Source: Couchioplanes azureus (GTDB taxonomy: Bacteria > Actinomycetota > Actinomycetes > Mycobacteriales > Micromonosporaceae). From it: DNA of 64,000 nt. Under the pieces are notes generated by a model. That model saw nothing but the letters and a program-made list of their open reading frames with translations. It did not search any database and was not told the DNA's origin. Location of the stretch: the NCBI RefSeq assembly GCF_014648355.1, contig NZ_BMQY01000006.1, forward strand, positions 53,688 through 117,687, in the 5' to 3' direction. Shown here piece by piece: positions 24,164-32,588 of the stretch. The position numbers and the translations under genes were made by a program. How positions within the stretch are numbered: the stretch's first letter is position 1; every line of letters begins with the position of its first letter.

Positions 24164-26530
24164 CTACTGACCGCTGGCGCGACGGACCGGCGCCCGCCCC
24201 GCCGGCTGGGTCGGGGCCGGGCCGGTCGGCGGCGCCGGCGGGATCGCCACCACCACCGGCTTGACCTGGGTCACGGTCACTTCCTTGCCGTGGTGCAGCA
24301 GCTCGAGCCGCGCCGAGCCGCCGCCGTTGCGCAGCGAGTACGTCACCTCGTTCGCCGACACCTCCACCCGCACCCGCAGGCCCCGCCACAGCAGGGAGAA
24401 CTCCAGGCTGTTGATCCGGGTCGGCAGCCGCGGCGAGAAGGAGAGCCGGCCGTTGTAGTCGCGCATGCCGCCGAGCCCCGCGACCAGCGCGATCCAGGAG
24501 CCGGCCAGCGACGCCACGTGCACGCCGTCCCGGGCGTTCTGGTGCAGGTCGTGCAGGTCCATCAGGGCCGCCTCGCCCAGGTAGTCGTGGGCCAGCTCCA
24601 GGTGACCCACCTCGGCGGCCAGGACGGCCTGGATGCACGCCGACAGCGACGAGTCGCGGACGGTCCGGGCCTCGTAGTAGGCGAAGTTGCGGGCCTTCTC
24701 CTCCGGGGTGAAGGCGTCGCCGCGGACGTACATCGCCATCACGAGGTCGGCCTGCTTCACGACCTGCTTGCGGTAGAGATCGAAATACGGATAGTTCAAC
24801 AGCAGCGGGTACGCCTCCGGCGGAGTGTTCTCGAAGTCCCACTCCTGCAGGCGGGTGAACCCCTCCGACTGCTGGTGCACGCCCAGCTCCCGGTCGTACG
24901 GGATGTGCACGGCGGCAGCCGCGTCCCGCCAGGAGGCCATCTCCTCCTCGTCCACGCCGAGCCGGCGGGCCAGGTCGGGGTGGCGCTTGGCGGCCTCCAC
25001 CGCCGCGAACAGGTTCTGCTGGGCCATCAGGTTGGTGTAGACGTTGTCGTCCACCACCGCCGTGTACTCGTCCGGGCCGGTCACGCCGTCGATGTGGAAG
25101 CGGCCGTGCCGGTCGTGGTGGCCCAGCGAGCGCCACAGCCGGGCGGTCTCGACGAGCAGTTCGAGGCCGACCTCCCGCTCGAAGTCGTAGTCGGCGGTGG
25201 CGGAGACGTAGCGGCGGACCGCGTCGGCGATGTCGGCGCCGATGTGGAAGCCCGCGGTGCCGGCCGGCCAGTACGCCGAGCACTCCTGCCCCCGGATGGT
25301 GCGCCACGGGAACGCCGCGCCCTGCAGGCCCAGCGTCTGCGCCCGCTCCTTGGCCAGGTCCAGCGTCGAGTGCCGCCAGCGCAGCACGTCGGCCGCCGCC
25401 GAGGGCTGGGTGTAGGTCAGCGCCGGGAGCACGAACGTCTCGGCGTCCCAGAACGTGTGGCCGTCGTAGCCCGGGCCGGAGAGCCCCTTGGAGCCGATCG
25501 GGCGCTTCTCCGCCCGGGCACCGGCCTGCAGCGTGTGGAAGAGCCCGAAGCGCACCGCCTGCTGCACCTCGGGGTCGCCCTCGACGCGCACGTCGGAGTG
25601 GTCCCAGAACTCGTCGAGGAACTCCCGCTGGGCCTCGATCAGGCCCTCCCAGCCGTCCAGCCGGGCGCTGGCGAGGGCCGCGCCCACCTGGTCCCGCACG
25701 GCGGGCAGGGAACGGTTGCTGGACCAGCCGTACGCGGCCAGCTTCACGACCCGCAGCTTCTGCCCCGGTTCGAGCTTGCAGGCGACGGTGGTCCGCAGCC
25801 AGTCGGGGTGGCCCTCGGTGGTGACCGCGTGCTTGCCCGGCGCCTCGACGAGGTGCTCCATCGCCGCGGCCATCCGCAGGTCGCTGGCCTTGGTGCGGTG
25901 CACGAGCAGGCCGCCGGTGCGCTGTTCGAGCATCTCCTCGGCCTGCAGCGGGTGGTCCAGCACGGCCGCCACGCGGGGGTCCTTGCTGGTCGGCGGGAGC
26001 TGCTCGTTGGCCACCAGCTCGGACTGCAGGATCAGCCGGGCCGGGGAGTTGAGCGGCTCCACCTCGTACAGGAAGGCGACGACCGCGCGCTGGGTGAAGG
26101 ACACCATGCGCACGGTGCGTACCCGGATCGCCTGCCCGGACGGGGACACCCATTCGACGATCCGTTCCAGGGTGCCGGCGCGCAGGTCGAGCGTGCGCTC
26201 GTGGGAGCGCAGCTCGCCGTAGCGCACGTCGAACGGCTCGTCGTCGACGAGCAGGCGCATGAGCTTGGCGTTGGTGACGTTGACCATCGTCTGACCCGAC
26301 TCGGGGAAGCCGTAGCCGGCCTCGGCGTACGGCAGCGGCCGCAGCTCGTAGAACGAGTTCAGGTAGGTGCCGGGCAGGCCGTGCGGCTCGCCCTCGTCCA
26401 GGTTCCCGCGGATGCCGATGTGGCCGTTGGCCAGGGCGAAGACCGACTCGGACTGGGCCAGGAGCTCCAGGTCCAGCCGGGTCTCCCGGATGTGCCAGGG
26501 GTCGACGGGGTAGGCCCGTTCACGGATCAC
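24164..26530 (-). CDS. GH65 family disaccharide phosphorylase (maltose/trehalose/kojibiose type)
   Basis: 788 residues, the normal length for family GH65 inverting phosphorylases, which split alpha-glucobioses with phosphate to give beta-glucose 1-phosphate plus glucose. N-terminal beta-sandwich (FALANGHIGIRGNLDEGEPHG), linker helices, the (alpha/alpha)6 barrel with FWDAETFVLPAL, and GVTGPDEYTAVVDDN holding the general acid Glu488. The C-terminal jelly roll is followed by an unusual Pro-rich end. No signal peptide. It is cotranscribed with a beta-phosphoglucomutase, which fits the beta-anomer product. The substrate linkage cannot be decided from sequence. The GTG start at 26530 has GAGAGG upstream. 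Confidence 0.92.
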   Translation of the reverse strand: MIRERAYPVDPWHIRETRLDLELLAQSESVFALANGHIGIRGNLDEGEPHGLPGTYLNSFYELRPLPYAEAGYGFPESGQTMVNVTNAKLMRLLVDDEPFDVRYGELRSHERTLDLRAGTLERIVEWVSPSGQAIRVRTVRMVSFTQRAVVAFLYEVEPLNSPARLILQSELVANEQLPPTSKDPRVAAVLDHPLQAEEMLEQRTGGLLVHRTKASDLRMAAAMEHLVEAPGKHAVTTEGHPDWLRTTVACKLEPGQKLRVVKLAAYGWSSNRSLPAVRDQVGAALASARLDGWEGLIEAQREFLDEFWDHSDVRVEGDPEVQQAVRFGLFHTLQAGARAEKRPIGSKGLSGPGYDGHTFWDAETFVLPALTYTQPSAAADVLRWRHSTLDLAKERAQTLGLQGAAFPWRTIRGQECSAYWPAGTAGFHIGADIADAVRRYVSATADYDFEREVGLELLVETARLWRSLGHHDRHGRFHIDGVTGPDEYTAVVDDNVYTNLMAQQNLFAAVEAAKRHPDLARRLGVDEEEMASWRDAAAAVHIPYDRELGVHQQSEGFTRLQEWDFENTPPEAYPLLLNYPYFDLYRKQVVKQADLVMAMYVRGDAFTPEEKARNFAYYEARTVRDSSLSACIQAVLAAEVGHLELAHDYLGEAALMDLHDLHQNARDGVHVASLAGSWIALVAGLGGMRDYNGRLSFSPRLPTRINSLEFSLLWRGLRVRVEVSANEVTYSLRNGGGSARLELLHHGKEVTVTQVKPVVVAIPPAPPTGPAPTQPAGRAPVRRASGQ

Positions 26531-26577
26531 GGTGGTGCCTCTCGCAACTGAGAAGAGAAGAAAGTCAGATGTGGGGG

Positions 26578-27318
26578 TTACCGGGTGAGGAGCTCGGCGA
26601 GGTCCTGCACCACGATGTCGGCGCCGTGCTCGCGCAGCGCCTCGGCCTGGCCCACGCGATCCACGCCGATCACGATGCCGAACCCGCCGGCCCGGCCGGC
26701 CTCGACGCCGGCCAGAGCGTCCTCGAAGACGGCACAGTTCTCCGGCGGGACGCCGAGCAGCTTCGCGCCGTACAGGAACGTGTCCGGCGCGGGCTTGCCG
26801 GGCAAGTTTTCCGCACGGGCGGTGACGCCGTCTACCCGTACCTCCAGGTAACCGTCGATCTTGGCCGCCTCGAGCACGTCCTTGCAGTTGGCGCTCGCCG
26901 ACACGACGGCCCGGCGCAGCCCCGCCTCCTGGGCGGCGCGCAGGTAGTCCACCGAGCCGGGGTAGACCTGCACGGCCCCTTCACGAATTTTCTGCAAAAC
27001 CAGCAGGTTCTTGCGGTTTCCGATGCCGTTGACGGTCTCCTCGTCGGGACCGTCGGTGGGCAGGCCCTCCGGCAGGGTGATGCCGCGCGAGGCCAGGAAG
27101 GTGCGGACACCGTCGGCGCGTTGACGCCCGTCGACGTAGCGGTGATAGTCGGCACCGGAGTCGAACGGGACGTACGCCTCGCCGAGCTGGGTGGCGCGTC
27201 GCTGCAGGTAGGCGTCGAAGGTCGACTTCCACGCCGCGTTGTGGACCAGGGCGGTCTGCGTCAGCACGCCGTCGAGATCGAAGAGGCATGCCGTCACGTG
27301 AGGAGGTAGTCCGAGCAC
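26578..27318 (-). CDS. Beta-phosphoglucomutase-type HAD hydrolase
   Basis: 246 residues. Motif I FDLDGVLTQT supplies the phosphorylated Asp and the second acid/base Asp; motif II is VVSASANC, and CAVFEDALAGVEAGRAGGFG is motif III/IV. The cap domain includes HNAAWKSTFDAYLQ, typical of the beta-PGM group. It converts beta-glucose 1-phosphate from the downstream GH65 enzyme to glucose 6-phosphate. I set the start at the GTG at 27318 (VLGLPPHVTACLFDLDG), matching the usual MLGLPD start. TACATT lies 6 bp upstream (27325-27330), suggesting a leaderless mRNA. A GTG at 27351 is the longer alternative. Confidence 0.88.
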   Translation of the reverse strand: MLGLPPHVTACLFDLDGVLTQTALVHNAAWKSTFDAYLQRRATQLGEAYVPFDSGADYHRYVDGRQRADGVRTFLASRGITLPEGLPTDGPDEETVNGIGNRKNLLVLQKIREGAVQVYPGSVDYLRAAQEAGLRRAVVSASANCKDVLEAAKIDGYLEVRVDGVTARAENLPGKPAPDTFLYGAKLLGVPPENCAVFEDALAGVEAGRAGGFGIVIGVDRVGQAEALREHGADIVVQDLAELLTR

Positions 27319-27396
27319 CGGCCTAATGTAGTCGCCTCCGCCGAAGAACACGCTTGAATGCGGATGACGACATTTCCACGGCGTTTCATGCGAAGT

Positions 27397-27912
27397 TCAA
27401 CCGGCGGCTGGTACGCCGCCCCGCAGGTCAGCAGCGGTGATCCGCCCGGGAAGATCCATCCGCAGCCCGATGGTGGTCCCGATCGGACCGGTCGCCATGG
27501 TGACCTCGTCGCACAGCTGGTACGCCAGCCAGATGCCCCGGCCGCCGTCCTCGAACGCCTCGGGCACCGCGGGCGGCCGCTGGTGCTCCTCGGGGATGCC
27601 CGGCCCGGAGTCCGTGACCGTGCACCAGATCGCCGTCGGGGTCCGGGTCAGCCGGAGCCGCCCGCTACCGCCGGCGTGCAGCACGACGTTCGTGATCACC
27701 TCGTTGACGGCGAGCACGAAGCCGTCCAGCCGGTCGCCGAGCAGGCCCGGCGCGATCCGCTGGATGACCTCGTGGCGCAGCACGGTGATGTCGTCCCGGC
27801 CGAAGACCCGGTCGAGGAGGTCGCCGCCGCCTTTTGCCTGCAGTGAAGGAGCGTCCGGCGGCTCCCTGCCCGGAGCCGGACGCAGCATCTCCTGGCCGAC
27901 GGTTTCCTCCAC
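27397..27912 (-). CDS. Anti-sigma-type (RsbW/SpoIIAB-like) ATP-binding protein
   Basis: 171 residues with a GHKL ATPase fold: N box LAVNEVITNVVLHAGG, G1 box VTDSGPGIP, and G2 box EDGGRGIWLAYQLCDEV. Such small HATPase proteins in actinomycetes act as anti-sigma kinases or as partners of anti-anti-sigma factors. No cognate STAS protein or sigma-B-type gene lies next to it, so its partner is elsewhere. The N-terminal ~30 residues are unrelated to the fold. It is in the same orientation as the genes on both sides. Confidence 0.85.
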   Translation of the reverse strand: MEETVGQEMLRPAPGREPPDAPSLQAKGGGDLLDRVFGRDDITVLRHEVIQRIAPGLLGDRLDGFVLAVNEVITNVVLHAGGSGRLRLTRTPTAIWCTVTDSGPGIPEEHQRPPAVPEAFEDGGRGIWLAYQLCDEVTMATGPIGTTIGLRMDLPGRITAADLRGGVPAAG

Positions 27913-27973
27913 CGCCGAGCAGCCTACGCTGTGTGCCGCCTCCGTGGCAGTTCTCGGAGCGCCGTATTCAAGA

Positions 27974-28894
27974 TCAGAAAAGATGGGACAGCGTACGCAG
28001 GATCTCCGCGTAGAAGTTCCCGTCGATGTCGCGGTAGAGGCTGAACTTCATCCCCGGGCTGCCGAAGAAGGGCCGCAGAGTCCACGCGAGCTGGGTGCCG
28101 ACGAAGCCGAACAGCAGGATCCAGATGTAGAGCAGCGTCATGCTGGGCGGCGCCGGCTGGCGCGCCGGCTGCGGTGCGGGGCGCTGGTGTCCGATCGGCG
28201 TCAGCATGTAGCCCGGCGGCACCTGCGCGGTGGCCGGCGTGGTGACGGCCGGCGTGGCAGCGGCCGGCGTGGCGGCGGCCGGGGCCGGGGCCGGGGCGGT
28301 CGTGCCGTTCACCGCGGCACCGGCCGGGACCGGCTCGGGGGCCGGTTCGGGCGCCTTGACCGCGGGAGCGGCCGGCGCCTCGGTCCGCTCCGGCGCGAGC
28401 AGGCCGTTCTCGTTGAGCACTCGCATGCCACCGGTGAGGAAGCGCAGCCCGACCAGCGCGGAGAGCGCCAGGATCACCACGTTGAGCAGCTTGAAGAAGC
28501 CGTAGTCGGGCGCGGTGATCAGGAAGAAGAGCGCGATCGGGGCGAACGCGAGCGCCAGCATGGCGGTCACGGTCAGCGCCACCATGACCAGGGCGAGGGA
28601 CTGGCGAACGGACAGCCGCGCCCCGAATACCAGGTTGAACAGGTAGAGCGTCGGAAGGCAGATGGCCAGGGTGACCAGGAACAGCAGCGGCAGCTTCACC
28701 GCGGAGGTCAGCGCCATCAGCACACTGTGGAAGGATCCCAGCACCGCGCCGTAACAGGCCAGGGCGATCACCGAGCTGACCAGCATCTGCCCGGTGAGCT
28801 TCGGCAGAGAGCGGTCCTCGACCACCTGCTGCCAGATCCCCTGCCTGTCGCGCAGTATTCGCTCGATCACCAACAGTCCGGATGCGTTCGCCAT
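27974..28894 (-). CDS. Multi-pass membrane protein, function unknown
   Basis: 306 residues. Five or six membrane segments in the first two thirds (MLVSSVIALACYGAVLG, LPLLFLVTLAICLPTLYLFNLVFG, LALVMVALTVTAMLALAFAPIALFFLI, LLNVVILALSALVGL), then an Ala/Pro-rich linker (residues ~185-245) with ATPAAATPAVTTPATA, and one last segment (LLYIWILLFGFVGTQLAWTLRPFF). No catalytic motif is recognised; the arrangement is reminiscent of Yip1-type or actin-independent membrane proteins, but I make no call. ATG at 28894 follows GGGTGG. The open frame upstream is a shadow. Confidence 0.75.
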   Translation of the reverse strand: MANASGLLVIERILRDRQGIWQQVVEDRSLPKLTGQMLVSSVIALACYGAVLGSFHSVLMALTSAVKLPLLFLVTLAICLPTLYLFNLVFGARLSVRQSLALVMVALTVTAMLALAFAPIALFFLITAPDYGFFKLLNVVILALSALVGLRFLTGGMRVLNENGLLAPERTEAPAAPAVKAPEPAPEPVPAGAAVNGTTAPAPAPAAATPAAATPAVTTPATAQVPPGYMLTPIGHQRPAPQPARQPAPPSMTLLYIWILLFGFVGTQLAWTLRPFFGSPGMKFSLYRDIDGNFYAEILRTLSHLF

Positions 28895-28960
28895 TGGTCG
28901 CCACCCTTCGATCGTGACGCCGATACGCCCTCGCACCGACGTGTGGCGAACGATACGGCA

Positions 28961-28977
28961 CCGTGTCAACGACACGG
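28961..28977. terminator. Possible hairpin between ABC ATPase and membrane-protein genes
   Basis: CCGTGTC-AAC-GACACGG, a 7-bp perfect stem with a 3-base loop, 33 bp after the ATPase stop on the minus strand. It could be a terminator or a processing hairpin. Confidence 0.35.
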
Positions 28978-29009
28978 AACCGTCATTTCCAGGTGAGCGA
29001 AAAGTCCGG

Positions 29010-30302
29010 TCAGCGCCAACCGACGTCGATGCGGTCACCCCGGTCGTCGAAGAAGTGCAGCGCGTCCATCCGTACGCCGATCGCCAGCGGATGCCCCGGC
29101 GAGACCGCCGGATACGGCGCGAGCCGCACCGCGACCTCGGCCGGGCGCCGGTGGTGGCGACCCGGGTCGCTGAGCACGGAAACCTTCTCCGGGCGCTCCG
29201 GCGCCGCCCGCTCCGAGCGCCCGGCCAGCCGCTGCAGGGCGCCGCCGACCCGGCGCAGCGCCCCGCCGGCGGGTACCGCCCCGGCGGCGAGCTTGCCGAG
29301 TTCGTCGACGACGATCGCGGTGGCGCCGATGTCGAGGAAGGCCAGCGACTCGTGGCCGTGGTGCTCAAGATAGCGGATCCGCCCCCGCAGCACGTCGCCC
29401 GGCGCGTCCGGGGCGACCGGGGTGAGCGCCTCGGCCCGCATCCCGACCACGATCCGCTCGCCGTGGTAGTGCGCGATCGCCCGCGCGCGGATGTCGTGCC
29501 ACGGCAGATGGAGGGCCTGCTCGCCGAGCTGGAGGACGACGTAGCGGTCGAGGTGCACGTACACCGACGCCTCGAGCAGGTTCATCCGCGGGGAGCCGAG
29601 GAACGCGGCGACGTGGAGGGTGGCCGGGCGTCCGTACACCTCGGTCGGGGTGCCCACGTCCTGCAGCACGCCCCCGCGCATGATCGCGACCCGGTCCGCC
29701 ATGGTGAGCGCCTCGGCCTGGTCGTGCGTCACGTACATGGTGGTGACGCCGAGCTCGCGGGTCATGCCGGTGATCTCCGCGCGCAGCTCGGCGCGCAGCC
29801 CGCTGTCGAGGTTGGACAGCGGCTCGTCCATCAGGAACAGGCCCGGGCGGCGCACGATCGCCCGGCCCATCGCCACCCGCTGGCGCTGGCCGCCGGAGAG
29901 CTGCGTGGGTTTGCGGCCCAGCAGTTCGCCGATGCCCAGCGCGGCGGCGACGTCGCCGATCCGCTCGGCACGCGGCCCGGGATCCACACCGGACAGCTTG
30001 AGCGGAAACTCGATGTTGCCGCCCACCGTCATGTGCGGATAAAGCGCGAAATCCTGGAATACCATCGCGATCTGGCGATCCCGGGGCGGTACGTCGGTCA
30101 CCGGCTCGCCGTTGAGCAGGATGGTGCCCGAGGTCGGGTCCTCGAGGCCGGCGATCATGCGCAGGATGGTGGACTTGCCGCAGCCCGAGGGGCCGAGCAA
30201 CACCAGGAACTCCCCGTCCCGCACGTCGAGGCCGACGTGCGAGACTGCCACGGTTCCGTCCGGCCAGACCTTCGTAACGTCCTTGAGCGCGACGGTGGAC
30301 AC
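29010..30302 (-). CDS. Stand-alone carbohydrate-importer ATPase (MsmK/UgpC-like)
   Basis: 430 residues, slightly longer than family members. Walker A GPSGCGKST, signature LSGGQRQRVAMGRA, Walker B LFLMDEPLSNLD and switch VTHDQAEA identify a CUT1-type ATPase; the C-terminal part is the TOBE/regulatory domain (IRARAIAHYHGERIVVGMRAEAL). No permease or binding protein gene lies nearby, so it probably serves several sugar transporters, as MsmK-type ATPases do in actinomycetes and Firmicutes. That would fit the neighbouring GH65 pathway, which needs disaccharide import. GTG at 30302 follows GGAGG. Confidence 0.9.
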   Translation of the reverse strand: MSTVALKDVTKVWPDGTVAVSHVGLDVRDGEFLVLLGPSGCGKSTILRMIAGLEDPTSGTILLNGEPVTDVPPRDRQIAMVFQDFALYPHMTVGGNIEFPLKLSGVDPGPRAERIGDVAAALGIGELLGRKPTQLSGGQRQRVAMGRAIVRRPGLFLMDEPLSNLDSGLRAELRAEITGMTRELGVTTMYVTHDQAEALTMADRVAIMRGGVLQDVGTPTEVYGRPATLHVAAFLGSPRMNLLEASVYVHLDRYVVLQLGEQALHLPWHDIRARAIAHYHGERIVVGMRAEALTPVAPDAPGDVLRGRIRYLEHHGHESLAFLDIGATAIVVDELGKLAAGAVPAGGALRRVGGALQRLAGRSERAAPERPEKVSVLSDPGRHHRRPAEVAVRLAPYPAVSPGHPLAIGVRMDALHFFDDRGDRIDVGWR

Positions 30303-30410
30303 CGTCAACCTCCTGCATGCGAGCTGCGACGATGGCCTAGCGTGACCAGACGCATGCAGAACTGCCATCGGGTGAACGGCTATTGACGGCCAGTCACCCA
30401 ACCGTCACAG

Positions 30411-32588
30411 CTATCGATGCGGGCCCTCGCCGAGCAGCACCCGGCGGACGACCCGCTCGGCGGCGCCGCCGTCGTCCAGATAGCAGAACCGCTCCCGGAA
30501 GCGCGCCCGTTTCTCCGCCGCCGCGGCGCTCTCGTACGCCCGGCCCCGGAAGATTTCGACCAGCTCGCCGAAGGTGGTGGCCACCTCGCCCGGCGGCAGC
30601 TCCATCAGGTCGAAGTACACCCCGCGCACCTCCCGGTACGCCGCCCAGTCCGGCGCGAAGATCACCAGCGGCCGGTCCAGTACGGCGAAGTCGAACATGG
30701 CCGACGAGTAGTCGGTCATCATCACGTCCGCCGCCAGATACAGGTCCTCCACCACCGGGTACGCCGAGACGTCCACGATGCGCCCGCGCCGCGCGGGAGC
30801 CTCGTGGTCGGCGGACACAAGGAAGTAATGGGCCCGGACCAGCAGCACGGTCTCCGGCCCGAGGGTGTCGGCGAAGGCCTCCACGTCCAGCACCTGCCGG
30901 CCCGGCGGCAGCCATTCGCGGTGGGTCGGGGTGTAGAGGACGACCCGCTCGTGCGGGGCGATGCCGAGCTTGCGCCGGACGTCCGCGGTCTCCTGCGCCG
31001 TCGCGCGGGCCAGCCGGTCGTTGCGCGGATAGCCGACCTCGAGCGTCTCGTACCGGCAGGGATACGCGCGCTCCCAGGCGATCGTCGTGTGCGCGTTGGC
31101 GGTGACGCTGAAGTCCCAGCGGTCCGCGCGGCGCATCTGCGCGTGGAAGTCCTGGTCCTTCGCCGCCGCCGGGTGATCGGCCTGGTCCATCCCCATCTTC
31201 TTCAGCGGGGTCCCGTGGTGGGTCATCAGGTGCGTCGTGCCCGCCCGCTTGCGCACCCAGTTCGGCCAGTTCACGTTGTTGACCAGCCAGCGGGCCCGGG
31301 CCAGCGCGCGGAAGTACGCCGGCGTGCCCGTCACCACGTACTCCGTGCCCGGCGGCACGGACTTCACCCGGCCGCGGTTGACGACCCACACGGCCCGGAC
31401 GCCGGGGGCCAGCTCGGCGGCCTTGTCCGCGATGGCGGCCGGATTGCAGCTCACCCCGCGATACCAGTACGCGGCGTACAGCGCCAGGTTCCGGTCCACC
31501 GGCAGGCGCAACTGCAGCAGGTAGTAGGCGCGGTAGGCGGCCTGCCGTACCCGGCGCGCGACTCTCCTCGCCCGGACCGCCGGCACCCGGCGTGCCCGGC
31601 CGAGCGCCCGGACCACGGCAATGGCCCGCTGCATCGCCTCGAAGAGGAAGTAGGAACCGCTCGCCGCGAACCGGTGCCGCAGACCCGTCGTGCCCGGGGG
31701 GCGCCGGTAACCGGCGGCCGGGCGGTAACGATGGAAGTCCTCGGTGATGCGGTCGAAGAAGCGCTTGCGCGACGCCTTCCTCACCCGCTGCGCGTTGCCC
31801 AGCACGACGAAGTAGTGCCACATCATCCGCTGGAAGAGCACCGGCCGCAGCACCTCGGCCCGTTCGGCGTACCGGTCCACCAGCGCCATGGTCTGTGCCC
31901 AGTGGTGGAAGATCTCGAAGTGCCGGTCGTCGAGGGTACGGGTGATCGCACCGGTGCGGCGCTGCCGGTAGTGCACGCAGGTGCGGCTCAGAGCACTGAT
32001 CCGGGACGCCGCGGCGAGCAGGGGAACGGTGAACGAGAGGTCCTCGTACCAGCCCTCGGCGAATCGCAGGTCCAGCTTGAGCAGCAGCTCGCGGCGCACG
32101 ACCTTGTTCCAGGCGACGTGCAGCAGGTTCAAGACCCGGGGCCACTCCTGCGCCGTGAAGGTCTCCGGCGCCTTGGCGAGCACCCGCCCGACCCCCGGGG
32201 CCTCCACCCGGCCGTCCCAGTGCACCTTGTCGAAGCCGACGACCAGCACGTCCGCGGCGGTCTCGGTGAGCCGGTCCGCGACCGCGGTCAGCGCGCCCTG
32301 GGCGAGCCAGTCGTCGCCGTCGACGAACCACACGTACTCGCCCATCGCATGGTCCAACCCCGCGTTCCGGGACCGCCCGGGGCCGACGTTCTCCGTCAGC
32401 GACACCACCCGGACACGCGGATCGCGCTCGGCGTACTCGGCGAGGATGGCGCCGCTGTTGTCCGGGGAGCAGTCGTCCACCGCCACGATCTCGAAGTCGG
32501 TGAAGGTCTGCTCCAGCACGGAGTCCAGGCACTGCCGCAGGTAGCCCTGCACCTTGTAGACCGGCAGGACCACGCTGAGCAACGTCAT
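30411..32588 (-). CDS. Bifunctional GT2 glycosyltransferase / CDP-glycerol (polyol) phosphotransferase, TagF-like
   Basis: 725 residues. Residues 1-~230 are a GT2 domain: VVLPVYKVQGYLRQCLDSVLEQT, IVAVDDCSPDNS, and the metal-binding FVDGDDW. A middle Arg-rich bridge follows. From about residue 370 it is a TagB/TagF-like domain: LVNNVNWPNW, THHGTPLKKMGMD, LYTPTHREWLP, ADVMMTDYSSAMFDFAVLDRPLVIF and YFDLMELPPGE. This domain adds glycerol- or ribitol-phosphate units from CDP-polyol to a lipid-linked primer. Together with the overlapping CDP-alcohol gene it suggests a teichoic-type polymer. The 5' end overlaps the next gene by 4 bp. Confidence 0.9.
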   Translation of the reverse strand: MTLLSVVLPVYKVQGYLRQCLDSVLEQTFTDFEIVAVDDCSPDNSGAILAEYAERDPRVRVVSLTENVGPGRSRNAGLDHAMGEYVWFVDGDDWLAQGALTAVADRLTETAADVLVVGFDKVHWDGRVEAPGVGRVLAKAPETFTAQEWPRVLNLLHVAWNKVVRRELLLKLDLRFAEGWYEDLSFTVPLLAAASRISALSRTCVHYRQRRTGAITRTLDDRHFEIFHHWAQTMALVDRYAERAEVLRPVLFQRMMWHYFVVLGNAQRVRKASRKRFFDRITEDFHRYRPAAGYRRPPGTTGLRHRFAASGSYFLFEAMQRAIAVVRALGRARRVPAVRARRVARRVRQAAYRAYYLLQLRLPVDRNLALYAAYWYRGVSCNPAAIADKAAELAPGVRAVWVVNRGRVKSVPPGTEYVVTGTPAYFRALARARWLVNNVNWPNWVRKRAGTTHLMTHHGTPLKKMGMDQADHPAAAKDQDFHAQMRRADRWDFSVTANAHTTIAWERAYPCRYETLEVGYPRNDRLARATAQETADVRRKLGIAPHERVVLYTPTHREWLPPGRQVLDVEAFADTLGPETVLLVRAHYFLVSADHEAPARRGRIVDVSAYPVVEDLYLAADVMMTDYSSAMFDFAVLDRPLVIFAPDWAAYREVRGVYFDLMELPPGEVATTFGELVEIFRGRAYESAAAAEKRARFRERFCYLDDGGAAERVVRRVLLGEGPHR

